A stretch of 64,000 bases of DNA from Platanthera guangdongensis. Lineage: Eukaryota; Streptophyta; Magnoliopsida; Asparagales; Orchidaceae. Location: contig CM077151.1 in NCBI GenBank assembly GCA_039583875.1, positions 106,348,609-106,412,608 of the forward strand, given 5' to 3'. The position numbers were made by a program, and so were the translations under genes. Shown here in pieces: positions 43,371 through 56,371 of this stretch; within the stretch, counting starts at the first letter, position 1, and every line of letters begins with the position of its first letter. The notes below the pieces were generated by a model. It ran no database searches. It worked only from the letters and a program-made list of their open reading frames with translations, and was not told the DNA's origin.

Positions 43371-45611
43371 CTCCCCCTTGAAGTGAGAAGTGGTGAATAA
43401 CTCCAGCAGCTCCCGTAACCTTGTACCTGGTCCTTCTGATAGCATCTACGAAGAGATGTCCAAGACATAGTCCTCGCCCCGCATATCATGGACCATGAGG
43501 GAGCCCTCCAGCATCTCCCAAAGGGAGCCATGCTTCCCTCTGCCTTCTTCAGCTTCAACCTCCACTCATGCATCACAGGAGTATCACCAACTTCCTTGGA
43601 CCCAGAAGCCCAAGCCTCGTTGCCTCTGAGAGAAGTCACCTCTTCAGACTTGGTGTCAACCACCTCCTTGATTCTAGTGGGGTCATCACAGCCAGAAGTA
43701 CCTTGCTCGACCTGAGGGCTAACAAGGAAACACGGGACCAAGTCCACCGTGTTCCCTTCACAATATCGAGCTGGTGGCTTACTGATCCTCTTCGATCTCC
43801 GAAGAACCTGATCATGGCTAACCACCTCCGCTGCTTGTGAACCAGCTCCGTTCCCAGGCAAACCCGGAACAATGCTCCCTTTGCTCCCTGAACAAGACGC
43901 CTCCTTACTGGAACCAAAAGCATCTGGAGCAACGCTCCCCTGCTACCTGAACCAGAAGACTCCCCTCTTGAACAAGAACGGCCTGGAACATCGCTCCCCT
44001 TGCTTCCTGAACCGGAAGCCTCCGCCTTCGAGCCAGAAGGTCCTGGAGCATCGCTCCCCCTTCTTCCCAACTCTGACGCCTTTGCCCCGGAGCTAGAACA
44101 ACCTGGAGCACCTGGTGACTCAGGCAACTCCACTTCCTTAGCAGCAGCCTCCTTCAGCCCACCATCTGACCTGCTTATCTCTAGCTCCACATAAGAGCTA
44201 CCCCAATACGGCGTCAACTCATCAAAAACAATGTCTCTCGACACTATGAGTTTCTTCGTCGCAGGATCCATACACCTCCATCTTCTTCTCTGCTCATCAT
44301 ACCCAACAAAGACTAGCTTTGTCTTGAGAGCACCCGGAGAGTGTATATAGCAGGTAGATCCAAACACCCGAAGGTGCTTCACTGAGGGCTTCACTCCGAA
44401 CATCAGCTCATAAGGAGTCTTCATTATGATCGGACTAAGAGGCATCTGGTTGATGACATGAGCAGCACAGGCTATTCCCTCCGCCCAAAGAGCCTTCGGA
44501 ACGCCTTTACTCCGAAGCCAACACTTGCAGGTCTCCGTTAACCAACGGATCATCTGAGCTGCAATACTACCCTGTTGTGAAGTATGTCCACAAGAAAGCT
44601 CCATCCGGATCCCTTGCTTCCTGCAAAAGCGTGAGAACTCGGTTGAGCCAAACTCACCACCGATACTTGTCCTCACACCTTGATCCTCCGGCCGAGCTGG
44701 CCTTCGACAAGCTTCTTAAACTCCACAAACAAGCGTACCATGCTGGACTTCGTCTTCATAAAGTATACCCAAGTATACCCAGAATAGTCATCAACCAATA
44801 TCAGCATGAACCTGCTGCCTCCAAGACTGGCTGTGATGGTCGGTCCCACCAGAGCACAATGGACAACCGCCAATGGTGCAATACATCTGGATTGTGCTTT
44901 GTCGACCATGAAGCGATAGGCTCCACTTTCCTGACATCCCGCACACCCCCGACCATCGCCATAGGATGACAATCTAGGCAAGCCTCTTACGAGTCTTCGT
45001 TCCGCCATTGCTTTCAGCTTGTCCATCCCTACATGTCCCAGTCTTTCATGCCAGATAGCAGCACTATCTTTGGCATCCAGCCGATCATATCCAGAACTAG
45101 TTGAAATCCCAACTACGTTCTTCTCCTTCCTCCCTACCAGAGCTACGTTCGCCGAGAGCAAGACAACCTTGCACTCCTTCCGAAGATGACCTTGCTGCTT
45201 GCATTTATAGCACCTTGGTCCTTCCTTCCTCTTCCTATCGCGCCTAGGAGAACAACTCCTTTCTTCCTGATATGAAGTAGAGGGACCATCTTCAGCAGCA
45301 ACCTCCATCTTCTTCCTGAACAACCCATCAAGGGAAGTCCAAACCTCCGCAGCTGACCGACATCCACTGATGTGGTCCAAGAGCTCTGATGAGATCACCT
45401 GCTTGAGAATAGACTCCGCTTTCGCATTTGCCTCCTTCCAAGCTCCCATCGCCTCAGCATTGCCAGCAGTATCCTCTTGTCTTCCTGCTCCGCATACAAC
45501 CTCCCAAAGGTCCTCGCCAAGAAGAAAGCTCTTCATACAGGACTTCCACCGTTCACAGTTCGTCTCTGTAAGAAGATCAATACCAAGACAACTTGCATCC
45601 TCCACTGCCAT
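43151..45611 (-). pseudogene. C gag-integrase frame, unit 1, copy B (frameshifted)
   Basis: The copy-A frame is intact; here one A is missing at about 44675 (CCTCACACC for CCTCAACACC) and one C at about 43939 (CTCCCCTGC for CTCCCCCTGC), splitting it into three pieces. Both losses are in or beside short homopolymers, the signature of long-read error. The start taken is the ATG in the CCATGG context near 45611. Confidence 0.75.
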
Positions 45612-45736
45612 GGTTCTACCACTGGTTTCCTCTACAGACGAGCAACTACTTTCATTGAGCACTGCTTGACCACTCCAACAACCTCGCTTTGATACCATGT
45701 TAAAATTCAACAAACCGCAGACGCCCCCTTGGATAC

Positions 45737-48700
45737 TGATGAAGAATTTTATAGTTTTAAAATGTATCCAAACTATAATCTTAAATAGGCAAGCGTACCT
45801 ATTGAAATATAGTATAGGAAATGTCGTATTATACTCGGAGCCTGTTGAGTACTCCTACTCACGCAAATTAATATTATTTTATCGGAATATAAATTCAAGG
45901 TAAATTAAAACTAAAGCTAGAAAACAAACTAAAAGATAACACTTGATCTAGAATCCCGTTGGATTAAAATGAACCTTCATGAACATAAAGTACGCAAGAC
46001 TCTTAAATTGCTCACTCGACCGTGGAAGTTCCTAAGTACAAAAGCGTCTTTCTCGAGCTCATGCTTTTGACTAACCTTAGGTTGATCGATTAAGACCTCT
46101 CGGCCAGTCGAAACCCCTAAGCTTGCTTTAGGCGGTGAACCACTCTATTGGATTTGACTCCAATCCGGAGGATTTATGTCGTCCTCTCTCGAGGAGTGCA
46201 TGCAACTCCTTTTATCTTTGAGTGATCTACTCGTATCCGCAACCTCTCGGTCATTTAGGATACGGATCTTGGATCGAAAAACATATCCGCGAAATATGAA
46301 TTCGACGAAATATAAATCAAAGATAAATCGTAAGCAAGCAAAATTAAGAACAAGACATTTGATAAAGAAAAGAAGAGTTTATTTTATTCCAAACTTCATC
46401 ATGATCAAGTACTTATGGAAATCTATCTACTCATAATTGAAAAATACATTCTATCACTATGAAATAAAAGAGTACAATTTCATGAAAAGAAAAATCTAAA
46501 CTATATTGCAAATAAACTAAAATTTCATAAAATAAAACTAACTCCAAAGATATCCCGAAAATAAGCCACCCAACCCGATTTTCAACCCCAATGGTGGACT
46601 CCCCTCATCATTCCCCCTTGACCATTATTTATAGGAAAAAAAGAAAGGATGAAAGACACATGAAAGGTTGGAAGGCCAAGGGTAAGAGGAGGAAAATAAA
46701 GTGGTAATAATAATTAAATATTAATGAAATATATGAAAAAACAACCAAATTAAATGAGGGAGTTTCATAGTTTATAAAGAAGAGATGAATGGTGGACATA
46801 ATTGCTAAAATTAAGATGGAGTTGAAACATCAAATATTTATCAAATATTTAAGAGGAGGTTTATGGAGGGAGAAGATAATGAAGAAGAATATAAAGGTGG
46901 TGGTTTCATGGAATAAAGATGAGCTAGCGGTTTCATGGAAAAATGAAGAGGGGAAGTAAAGGGTTATAATAATAATAATAAAGTGCATGTATTTAACTGT
47001 GGCGGTTTTTATAGGGAGAAAGGGGTGGTGATGTAGGTTGTATGATGAGGTGGCGGCTTTGACATAAAAAGTTGACGGCGATGGCATTGTGCATGAGAAT
47101 GATGAAAACTGTTGAATGTCGAAGACTTGCTTCACGCTAGTCATTTTGAGAGTTGGCGATGATGGCGTGGCGGCATCAATGCATAATAATATATTTGTCA
47201 TGACTTTGCATGAAGAAGAGCTGAATGGGTGGTTGCGACATGAAACGCTTGATTGGCTTGAACGAGTGCAGCGAGACTTTGACTTGGTTTCATGTAGACT
47301 GCATGAATTGCTCGGCCAACATGATGACTTCGGTAAATATTTCTTTTGCAAACGTCGGGAGCGCGACCACGTCAATAAACCTACAAAAATAAATATATAT
47401 AAAATTAGTAAACTAAAATATAAAATAAATGATTTGTAAATGAAAATATATAAATTATTATTAATTTTATATTAATTATTAAACTAAAATAAATACTAAA
47501 AATAGTTATAAATCCTACAAAAATAAATAAGGCTTAAATTACTTAACAGATATCAAAAAGATATAATTTATTAACAAAATAAATAAAATATGATTAATTA
47601 AAACTAAATATTAAACTAAATATTATGGTAAAAATACGCGTAAATATTACTTATCAAATATCCTCATACTTAAGCTTTTGCTATTCCAGAGCAAAACTAT
47701 GAGAAGTACTTATAAGATATTAATATAATTTTTAATCAAACTAAAAATTTATTAAATCAAAAGATAGTTAAAAATAAAATTTTAGGGATTCAAATTTTTA
47801 AGTCCTAAAATATAAAAGTAAAATGTGAAGGGCTAAATATTTAGCAAAGTTTTCTCTAACAAATTAATTAGAACTCAAAATTAAGTATTTAGCAAACAAA
47901 GTTAGATTAAAAATTATTAACACTTTTTCACTAAAAAGAAACTTAAAGGAAAATTTAAAGTACTACTTATACTCTCTTAAAATTTTAATTTAATTCTAAA
48001 GCAATAATATTGGCTATTGGGTTGGAAAAAGGAAAAAGGTAATTGAAGAGATCTTAGATTGGGGGTGATGAATTTTATCCTCTCACCCCACACAAATTTT
48101 TTTGATGTTTTTTTTCTCTTTAAACAAAATTGCTTATGAGTAATGAATTTTATCCTCTTTTTTTGGGTGCATATGTTTACCAAGGAATACTTGATTCTCA
48201 TGACATATGATCTAACCAAAAGGGAAAAATTGCATATGTGTACCTGGGGATAATGAATTTTATCCTCTTATCCCCGTGACATATGATCTAACAAAAAAAT
48301 AAAAAATAAGGGAAGGCTAAATAATATTTTGATTAAATTAAAATAATTAGAGACAACTATAGTAAATTAAGCTTTCCTAAGAATCTTAAAGCATAAAGTG
48401 AATATAATTAAAATCTAAGAATTGTTAAACTAAGCACTAGGAAATTGAAACTAATTACAATAAAAGAGAAAAAGGGCTAAATAGATTTCTCTAAATAAAT
48501 TTACTTCATAAATTTATTTCTTAAAATCAAATCACCTAAAAATTAAATTTAACTAACTTTGATGAAATAAAAAATTAGAAAATAAAAAATTATAAAAATT
48601 CTTATAAATAAACTCAAAATAAATTCCTCAAAATTCACAAAAATATTAAGTAAGGGTTTATTATTTTTTTGTATTTTCTTTTTTTTCCTATTGTTTTGTA

Positions 48701-51700
48701 TTTTTTTCCTTTTTTTGTATTTTTTATAATAAAAAGAAAACAATTTTCTAATTTTTAAAGATTTTTTCCTTTTTTTGGATTTTTAAATAAAAACAATAAA
48801 TAAGAATCCACCCCCATACTTAAAAATAAACATTGTCCACAATGTTTATAAGTCAACTAGGAGGGGGAAAAAGAAAAAACAGTTTGTGAAAATTTAGAAA
48901 AATAAATTCATAAAAGTTAAAAGATAAACAAGGGGTGTCCCCCAAGAGCACTTTTTTTTCCCGTCTTTAAGCTAGACGGTTATTGTTAGGAGAATGGAAA
49001 ATAAAAATGTAAGTGAAGGGGTAACTCCCTTAATTCACGCTTGGGCGAATACGCTGAAGACGCTCGCCCAACGACTCCTCCGCTTGTTTCTTGATCCTCC
49101 TTTTTTGAACATTTGACTTGAAAATGTAAATTCACATCACATATACATACCTGAGGTGATGTGAATTTCTGTAGATGAGCGGCAAATGGATCATTGACGA
49201 CGTGTGATTGCAACGGCTCATCATCTTCACGAAATTCATTAGTTAAAGAAAAATCAAAAGTAAACACGTCAGAAAAATCTTCGCAAGGAGGAGGCTCTTG
49301 TGAAGTTATAAGATTAGGCTCAGGTTGTTTATTTTCTAAAATTAATTTTTCATCCGAAAATTTATTTAAAATAAAATCGTCGGAAGCATCAAGTTCATAA
49401 ATTTTCGCTCCTAAAAAGTCATAAATTGTGCATGGAGATTCATTAATAGGAGGGAAATTGGGAGTAGTAGGAGGAGAAACATATTCTTCTTCTACTCCTC
49501 CCTGCGCATCCATACACCTAACAAGCTCTTGAAATAAAAGTTGTTGTTCTTCTTCGGTATAAATAACTACTGGGGTACATGAAGAGTCATGTTCCTTATT
49601 AGCGACATTATCCGAAGGAGAAGAAAAATCATTAAACGTAAGAAAATTCTCACCCAAATTTTGGGGGAAAGAATCAATTGAAATTGAGAAGATTCCCCAA
49701 AATAAAGAGAGAGAGCATGCGGTGCGTAAGAAGAAGAACAAAAATTAGGATCTAAATAATTGTTCTCATAACTCGGAAAGTTTTTTGGTTGATCTTGCGA
49801 ACAAGAAAAACCAAAATCCGAGTTAGAAGTAAAATTATTTAAATCAAAATAATTATTAGCATTTGAGAAATTATTTTCATGAAAAATAAGTGAATTAGAA
49901 AAATTAGTTTCATGAAAATTTGAAGCAGAATTAGCATCAAAGTGAGGATAATTGTTAATTTTAAAATTATTTTCATGGCAAAATTTTTTATAATAATTAT
50001 AATAACAATTATCACTATGATGAGGAGCACCGCAATAAGAATAAGAAATTTGACGCTGTCTTGCGGCTTGCAAAATATTGAGTTGATTTTGAAGCCTGGC
50101 TATTTGAGCGGCCAATTGAGATAACATTTTTTATAAAAAGAAAAATAAAATAACCTTTACCTAATAGAAATGAATTTGAAAAAGAAAAGAAAAGAAAAAG
50201 AATTGGGGATAGTGAAAGAGAGTGATAAAAGTAATAAAATTTGCATTTTCAAAATATCAACAAAATAGTCCCCGGCAACGGCGCCAAAAACTTGATGAAG
50301 AATTTTATAGTTTTAAAATGTATCCAAACTATAATCTTAAATAGGCAAGCGTACCTATTGAAATATAGTATAGGAAATGTCGTATTAGACTCGGAGCCTG
50401 TTGAGTACTCCTACTCACGCAAATTAATATTATTTTATCGGAATATAAATTCAAGGTAAATTAAAAACTAAAGCTAGAAAACAAACTAAAAGATAACACT
50501 TGATCTAGAATCCCGTTGGATTAAAATGAACCTTCATGAACATAAAGTACGCAAGACTCTTAAATTGCTCACTCGACCGTGGAAGTTCCTAAGTACAAAA
50601 GCGTCTTTCTCGAGCTCATGCTTTTGACTAACCTTAGGTTGATCGATTAAGACCTCTCGGCCAGTCGAAACCCCTAAGCTTGCTTTAGGCGGTGAACCAC
50701 TCTATTGGATTTGACTCCAATTCGGAGGATTTATGTCGTCCTCTCTCGAGGAGTGCATGCAACTCCTTTTATCTTTGAGTGATCTACTCGTATCCGCAAC
50801 CTCTCGGTCATTTAGGATACGGATCTTGGATCGAAAAACATATCCGCGAAATATGAATTCGACGAAATATAAATCAAAGATAAATCGTAAGCAAGCAAAA
50901 TTAAGAACAAGACATTTGATAAAGAAAAGAAGAGTTTATTTTATTCCAAACTTCATCATGATCAAGTACTTATGAAAATCTATCTACTCATAATTGAAAA
51001 ATACATTCTATCACTATGAAATAAAAGAGTACAATTTCATGAAAAGAAAAATCTAAACTATATTGCAAATAAACTAAAATTTCATAAAATAAAACTAACT
51101 CCAAAGATATCCCGAAAATAAGCCACCCAACCCGATTTTCAACCCCAATGGTGGACTCCCCTCATCATTCCCCTTGACCATTATTTATAGGAAAAAAAGA
51201 AAGGATGAAAGACACATGAAAGGTTGGAAGGCCAAGGGTAAGAGGAGGAAAATAAAGTGGTAATAATAATTAAATATTAATGAAATATATGAAAAAACAA
51301 CCAAATTAAATGAGGGAGTTTCATAGTTTATAAAGAAGAGATGAATGGTGGACATAATTGCTAAAATTAAGATGGAGTTGAAACATCAAATATTTATCAA
51401 ATATTTAAGAGGAGGTTTATGGAGGGAGAAGATAATGAAGAAGAATATAAAGGTGGTGGTTTCATGGAATAAAGATGAGCTAGCGGTTTCATGGAAAAAT
51501 GAAGAGGGGAAGTAAAGGGTTATAGTAATAATAATAAAGTGCATGTATTTAACTGTGGCGGTTTTTATAGGGAGAAAGGGGTGGTGATGTAGGTTGTATG
51601 ATAGGTGGCGGCTTTGACATAAAAAGTTGACGGCGATGGCGTTGTGCATGAGAATGATGAAAACTGTTGAATGTCGAAGACTTGCTTCACGCTAGTCATT

Positions 51701-52212
51701 TTGAGAGTTGGCGATGATGGCGTGGCGGCATCAATGCATAATAATATATTTGTCATGAGTTTGCATGAAGAAGAGCTGAATGGGTGGTTGCGACATGAAA
51801 CGCTTGATTGGCTTGAACGAGTGCAGCGAGACTTTGACTTGGTTTCATGTAGACTGCATGAATTGCTCGGCCAACATGATGACTTCGGTAAATATTTCTT
51901 TTGCAAATGTCGGGAGCGCGACCACGTCAATAAACCTACAAAAATAAATATATATAAAATTAGTAAACTAAAATATAAAATAAATGATTTGTAAATGAAA
52001 ATATATAAATTATTATTAATTTTATATTAATTATTAAACAAAAATAAATACTAAAAATAGTTATAAATCCTACAAAAATAAATAAGGCTTAAATTACTTA
52101 ACAGATATCAAAAAGATATAATTTATTAAACAAAATAAATAAAATATGATTAATTAAAACTAAATATTAAACTAAATATTATGGTAAAAATACGCGTAAA
52201 TATTACTTATCA
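45737..52212 (-). mobile_element. Athila-like element E, copy B
   Basis: 6476 bp; LTRs 45737-47656 and 50293-52212; target duplication GATAC at 45732-45736 and 52213-52217; primer site 50269-50286 matches tRNA-Asp over 18 bases. The gag-like frame (48986-50127) is broken by one missing A at about 49677. Confidence 0.85.
48986..50127 (-). pseudogene. E gag-like frame, copy B (one-base frameshift)
   Basis: Two overlapping pieces, 49567-50127 and 48986-49741, correspond to the intact 380-aa frame at 11438-12580. Confidence 0.6.
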
Positions 52213-53408
52213 GATACCCTGTTGAAAACTCAACAAACCGAAGGAGAATACACCCACTTATAATGTTGAAAGTTTTCCCGGATCGTGGAGGTAGCAGGGG
52301 TTATCTCAACAAAGCAGTAACAACCAGCAACACATGCAGCACAAGCTTCTATATTGATCAAGAGCAAACTTCTTTACAAGGCGAGACATACATGACGAGA
52401 CATGTTTCACCAAAACCCAACACCGGGAGAGCAGAGACAGTTACAAAGACAAGAACAAAAAACAAGCCGCGCGGACTCAATCAACAAGCCGCCGACCTAC
52501 TGTTGTGGAGTCCGCTCAGTCCGCCAGGTCGCCAGACCGCAACCCAAGCCACGCGGACTCACCCTTAATCCAATGCTTAACTCTTCACCGCCGGTCTGCA
52601 CGCCGCCAGACCGCACAAGCTGCGTCACCGAATGGAACAGTCCGCCTGAAGCAGGCGACTTCCTGAACCCCGAACCAAGTCGCCAAAGAGAAGACCGCCT
52701 GGTCGCTATCCGCGACCTGCTGTTTACCGCCTGTTGCTTAACCGCAGAGTCCGCACTGTCCCTGACCGCAATCAGAGCCAAGTCCTGGCTTTCCAGCGCT
52801 ATCCGCACAACCTGCACAGCACAACCGGGTCAACTCTCTATCCGCGCGGACACGAAGTCCAGACCGCAGCAACTTACGCGAGCTCAATTACTGTTCACTT
52901 ACTTCGGTCCAGGTTCCTTATTTTTTCCTGATGTGACATGAGTCCTATTTATAGGCACGACGATGAGTATGGTCACCGCCCTAGCCGATAGGAACACCGC
53001 CATAACCCGCAGCTAGAACAAGTGTGTCCGCTCAGCCCGCGGACACACCTTCCAGTTCGCCGCTCCTGTGCAGATAGCCAGTCCGCCCCAGCTTCTCCAA
53101 GGCCGGACTCCAATATCCAGTCCGCCTTGCCGCCAGAGACCAAGCCAGGACAACAGCCGGACTCCACAACAGCCGTGTCCGCCATTCTGCGGACAAGGCA
53201 TCAGCCCGCAAAACCGAGCCCGCAGCCTCGCCATCAAGGCACCTGCCGGACTCAGCGGACACCTGGCTTCCGTCCGCATATCCCAAGTCCATTGCCTAAT
53301 CACCAAGGCATTGCCGGACTCAGCGGACACGCCGATCCAGTCCGCGTACACAGCAAACTACAGTCCGCTTCCCTGAGTCCATAACCTCATCACAAGGCTC
53401 AACCGGAC

Positions 53409-56285
53409 TCAGCGGACTCTGGCTCCAGTCCGCACGCTCCTGCACAAGCAATCCTCCAGTCCGCATATCCCCAAGCTAGCACACAAGGCAACAGCACTTC
53501 TACTAAGCTTGGCGGACTGAGAAATCAGCCCGCGCTCCACTGCGCGATCTCCCCGGACTAAGCCTCCTGGACTTGGTTCAATTCCCACCAAGTCCAGCCC
53601 ACTATCCGCAAGGGCCAGTCCGCACTTACAGGCGGACACTGGATCTAGCCCGCCATACCGGGCGACCTCCAGTTCCTGTCCGCGCTGACGGCGGTCTCCG
53701 CGGCTTCCACTTGCCGCTTCACTAGAGCAAGACCAAGACAACTGCCAAACCGGTCTGCCGAGCTCCAGTTCTTCAGTCCGCTTCTTGCCGGACTCCGCGG
53801 ATAACATTCCTATCCGCCCGGTTACTTCCTGGGAGTAAACCGCCTGCTGAGCATACACTGGCCTGTCAGACCGCTGCTGCTGTCCGTGTAGTCCGCGCGA
53901 ACAGACCGCCCAGGCCGCCACAGAGCAAACCGCCTGCAACATCCCTGCCGACCTAGCAGTCCGCCAACCCAGTCCGCGTAGTCCGCGCGGATAGTTTTCC
54001 CAAGCCTTCCATTTACTCACTTTCACTTCACAGAATTCAACACTCCCCCTTGAAGTGAGAAGTGTTGAATAACTCCAGCAGCTCCCGTAACCTTGCACCT
54101 GGTCCTTCTGATAACATCTACGAAGAGATGTCCAAGACATAGTCCTCGCCCCGCATATCATGGACCATGAGGGAGCCCTCCAGCATCTCCCAAAAGGAGC
54201 CATGCTTCCCTCTGCCTTCTTCAGCTTCAACCTCCACTCATGCATCACAGGAGTATCACCAACTTCCTTGGACCCAGAAGCCCAAGCCTCGTTGCCTCTG
54301 AGAGAAGTCACCTCTTCAGACTTGGTGTCAACCACCTCCTTGATTCTAGTGGGGTCATCACAGCCAGAAGTACCTTGCTCGACCTGAGGGCTAACAAGGA
54401 AACACGGGACCAAGTCCACCGTGTTCCCTTCACAATATCGAGCTGGTGGCTTACTGATCCTCTTCGATCTCCGAAGAACCTGATCATGGCTAACCACCTC
54501 CGCTGCTTGTGAACCAGCTCCGTTCCCAGGCAAACCCGGAACAATGCTCCCTTTGCTCCCTGAACAAGACGCCTCCTTACTGGAACCAAAAGCATCTGGA
54601 GCAACGCTCCCCCTGCTACCTGAACCAGAAGACTCCCCTCTTGAACAAGAACAACCTGGAACATCGCTCCCCTTGCTTCCTGAACCGGAAGCCTCCGCCT
54701 TCGAGCCATAAGGTCCTGGAGCATCGCTCCCCCTTCTTCCCGACTCTGACGCCTTTGCCCCGAAGCTAGAACAACCTGGAGCACCTGGTGACTCAGGCAA
54801 CTCCACTTCCTTAGCAGCAGCCTCCTTCAGCCCACCATCTGACCTGCTTATCTCTAGCTCCACATAAGAGCTACCCCAATATGGCGTCAACTCATCAAAA
54901 ACAATGTCTCTCGACACTATGAGTTTCTTCGTCGCAGGATCCATACACCTCCATCTTCTTCTCTGCTCATCATACCCAACAAAGACTAGCTTTGTCTTGA
55001 GAGCACCCGGAGAGTGTATATAGCAGGTAGATCCAAACACCCGAAGGTGCTTCACTGAGGGCTTCACTCTGAACATCAGCTCATAAGGAGTCTTCATTAT
55101 AATCGGACTAAGAGGCATCCGGTTGATGACATGAGCAGCACAGGCTATTCCCTCCTTCCAAAGAGCCTTCGGAACGCCTTTACTCCGAAGCCAACACTTG
55201 CAGGTCTCCGTTAACCAACGGATCATCCGAGCTGCAATACTACCCTGTTGTGAAGTATGTCCACAAGAAAGCTCCATCCGGATCCCTTGCTTCCTGCAAA
55301 AGCGTGAGAACTCGGTTGAGCCAAACTCACCACCGATACTTGTCCTCAACACCTTGATCCTCCGGCCGAGCTGGCCTTCGACAAGCTTCTTGAACTCCAC
55401 AAACAAGCGTACCATGCTGGACTTCGTCTTCATAAAGTATACCCAAGTATACCCAGAATAGTCATCAACCAATATCAGCATGAACCTGCTGCCTCCAAGA
55501 CTGGCTGTGACGGTCGGTCCCACCAGAGCACAATGGACAACCGCCAATGGTGCAATACATCTGGATTGTGCTTTGTCGACCATGAAGCGATAGGCTCCAC
55601 TTTCCTGACATCCCGCACACCCCCGACCATCGCCATAGGATGACAATCTAGGCAAGCCTCTTACGAGTCTTCGTTCCGCCATTGCTTTCAGCTTGTCCAT
55701 CCCTACATGTCCCAGTCTTTCATGCCAGATAGCAGCACTATCTTTGGCATCCAGCCGATCAGATCCAGAACTAGTTGAAATCCCAACTACGTTCTTCTCC
55801 TTCCTCCCTACCAGAGCTACGTTCGCCGAGAGCAAGACAACCTTGCACTCCTTCCGAAGATGACCTTGCTGCTTGCATTTATAGCACCTTGGTCCTTCCT
55901 TCCTCTTCCTATCGCGCCTAGGAGAACAACTCCTTTCTTCCTGATATGAAGTAGAGGGACCATCTTCAGCAGCAACCTCCATCTTCTTCCTGAACAACCT
56001 ATCAAGGGAAGTCCAAACCTCCGCAGCTGACCGACATCCACTGATGTGGTCCAAGAGCTCTGATGAGATCACCTGCTTGAGAATAGACTCCGCTTTCGCA
56101 TTTGCCTCCTTCCAAGCTCTCATCGCCTCAGCATTGCCAGCAGTATCCTCTTGTCTTCCTGCTCCGCATACAACCTCCCAAAGGTCCTCGCCAAGAAGAA
56201 AGCTCTTCATACAGGACTTCCACCGTTCACAGTTCGTCTCTGTAAGAAGATCAATACCAAGACAACTTGCATCCTCCACTGCCAT
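53409..56285 (-). CDS. gag-integrase polyprotein of C, unit 2, copy B (intact frame)
   Basis: 958 aa from the ATG at 56285; open past the whole gag, zinc knuckle, HHCC and integrase-like regions and about 200 codons into LTR2. The extra length over unit 1 comes from a one-base loss in the LTR and is not informative. Integrase changes at the second Asp and the Glu are as in unit 1. An in-frame TAG between the primer-site ATG and this ATG supports the downstream start for the family. Confidence 0.75.
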   Translation of the reverse strand: MAVEDASCLGIDLLTETNCERWKSCMKSFLLGEDLWEVVCGAGRQEDTAGNAEAMRAWKEANAKAESILKQVISSELLDHISGCRSAAEVWTSLDRLFRKKMEVAAEDGPSTSYQEERSCSPRRDRKRKEGPRCYKCKQQGHLRKECKVVLLSANVALVGRKEKNVVGISTSSGSDRLDAKDSAAIWHERLGHVGMDKLKAMAERRLVRGLPRLSSYGDGRGCAGCQESGAYRFMVDKAQSRCIAPLAVVHCALVGPTVTASLGGSRFMLILVDDYSGYTWVYFMKTKSSMVRLFVEFKKLVEGQLGRRIKVLRTSIGGEFGSTEFSRFCRKQGIRMELSCGHTSQQGSIAARMIRWLTETCKCWLRSKGVPKALWKEGIACAAHVINRMPLSPIIMKTPYELMFRVKPSVKHLRVFGSTCYIHSPGALKTKLVFVGYDEQRRRWRCMDPATKKLIVSRDIVFDELTPYWGSSYVELEISRSDGGLKEAAAKEVELPESPGAPGCSSFGAKASESGRRGSDAPGPYGSKAEASGSGSKGSDVPGCSCSRGESSGSGSRGSVAPDAFGSSKEASCSGSKGSIVPGLPGNGAGSQAAEVVSHDQVLRRSKRISKPPARYCEGNTVDLVPCFLVSPQVEQGTSGCDDPTRIKEVVDTKSEEVTSLRGNEAWASGSKEVGDTPVMHEWRLKLKKAEGSMAPFGRCWRAPSWSMICGARTMSWTSLRRCYQKDQVQGYGSCWSYSTLLTSRGSVEFCEVKVSKWKAWENYPRGLRGLGWRTARSAGMLQAVCSVAAWAVCSRGLHGQQQRSDRPVYAQQAVYSQEVTGRIGMLSAESGKKRTEELELGRPVWQLSWSCSSEAASGSRGDRRQRGQELEVARYGGLDPVSACKCGLALADSGLDLVGIEPSPGGLVRGDRAVERGLISQSAKLSRSAVALCASLGICGLEDCLCRSVRTGARVR

Positions 56286-56371
56286 GGTTCTACCACTGGT
56301 TTCCTCTACAGACGAGCAACTACTTTCATTGAGCACTGCTTGACCACTCTAACAACCTCGCTTTGATACCA

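Larger units (their letters stand above)
45698..54042 (-). mobile_element. C LTR2, split by E, copy B
   Basis: Pieces 45698-45736 and 52213-54042. A C missing at about 53690 (GCTGACGGCGG) lets the unit-2 frame run on into the LTR. Confidence 0.88.
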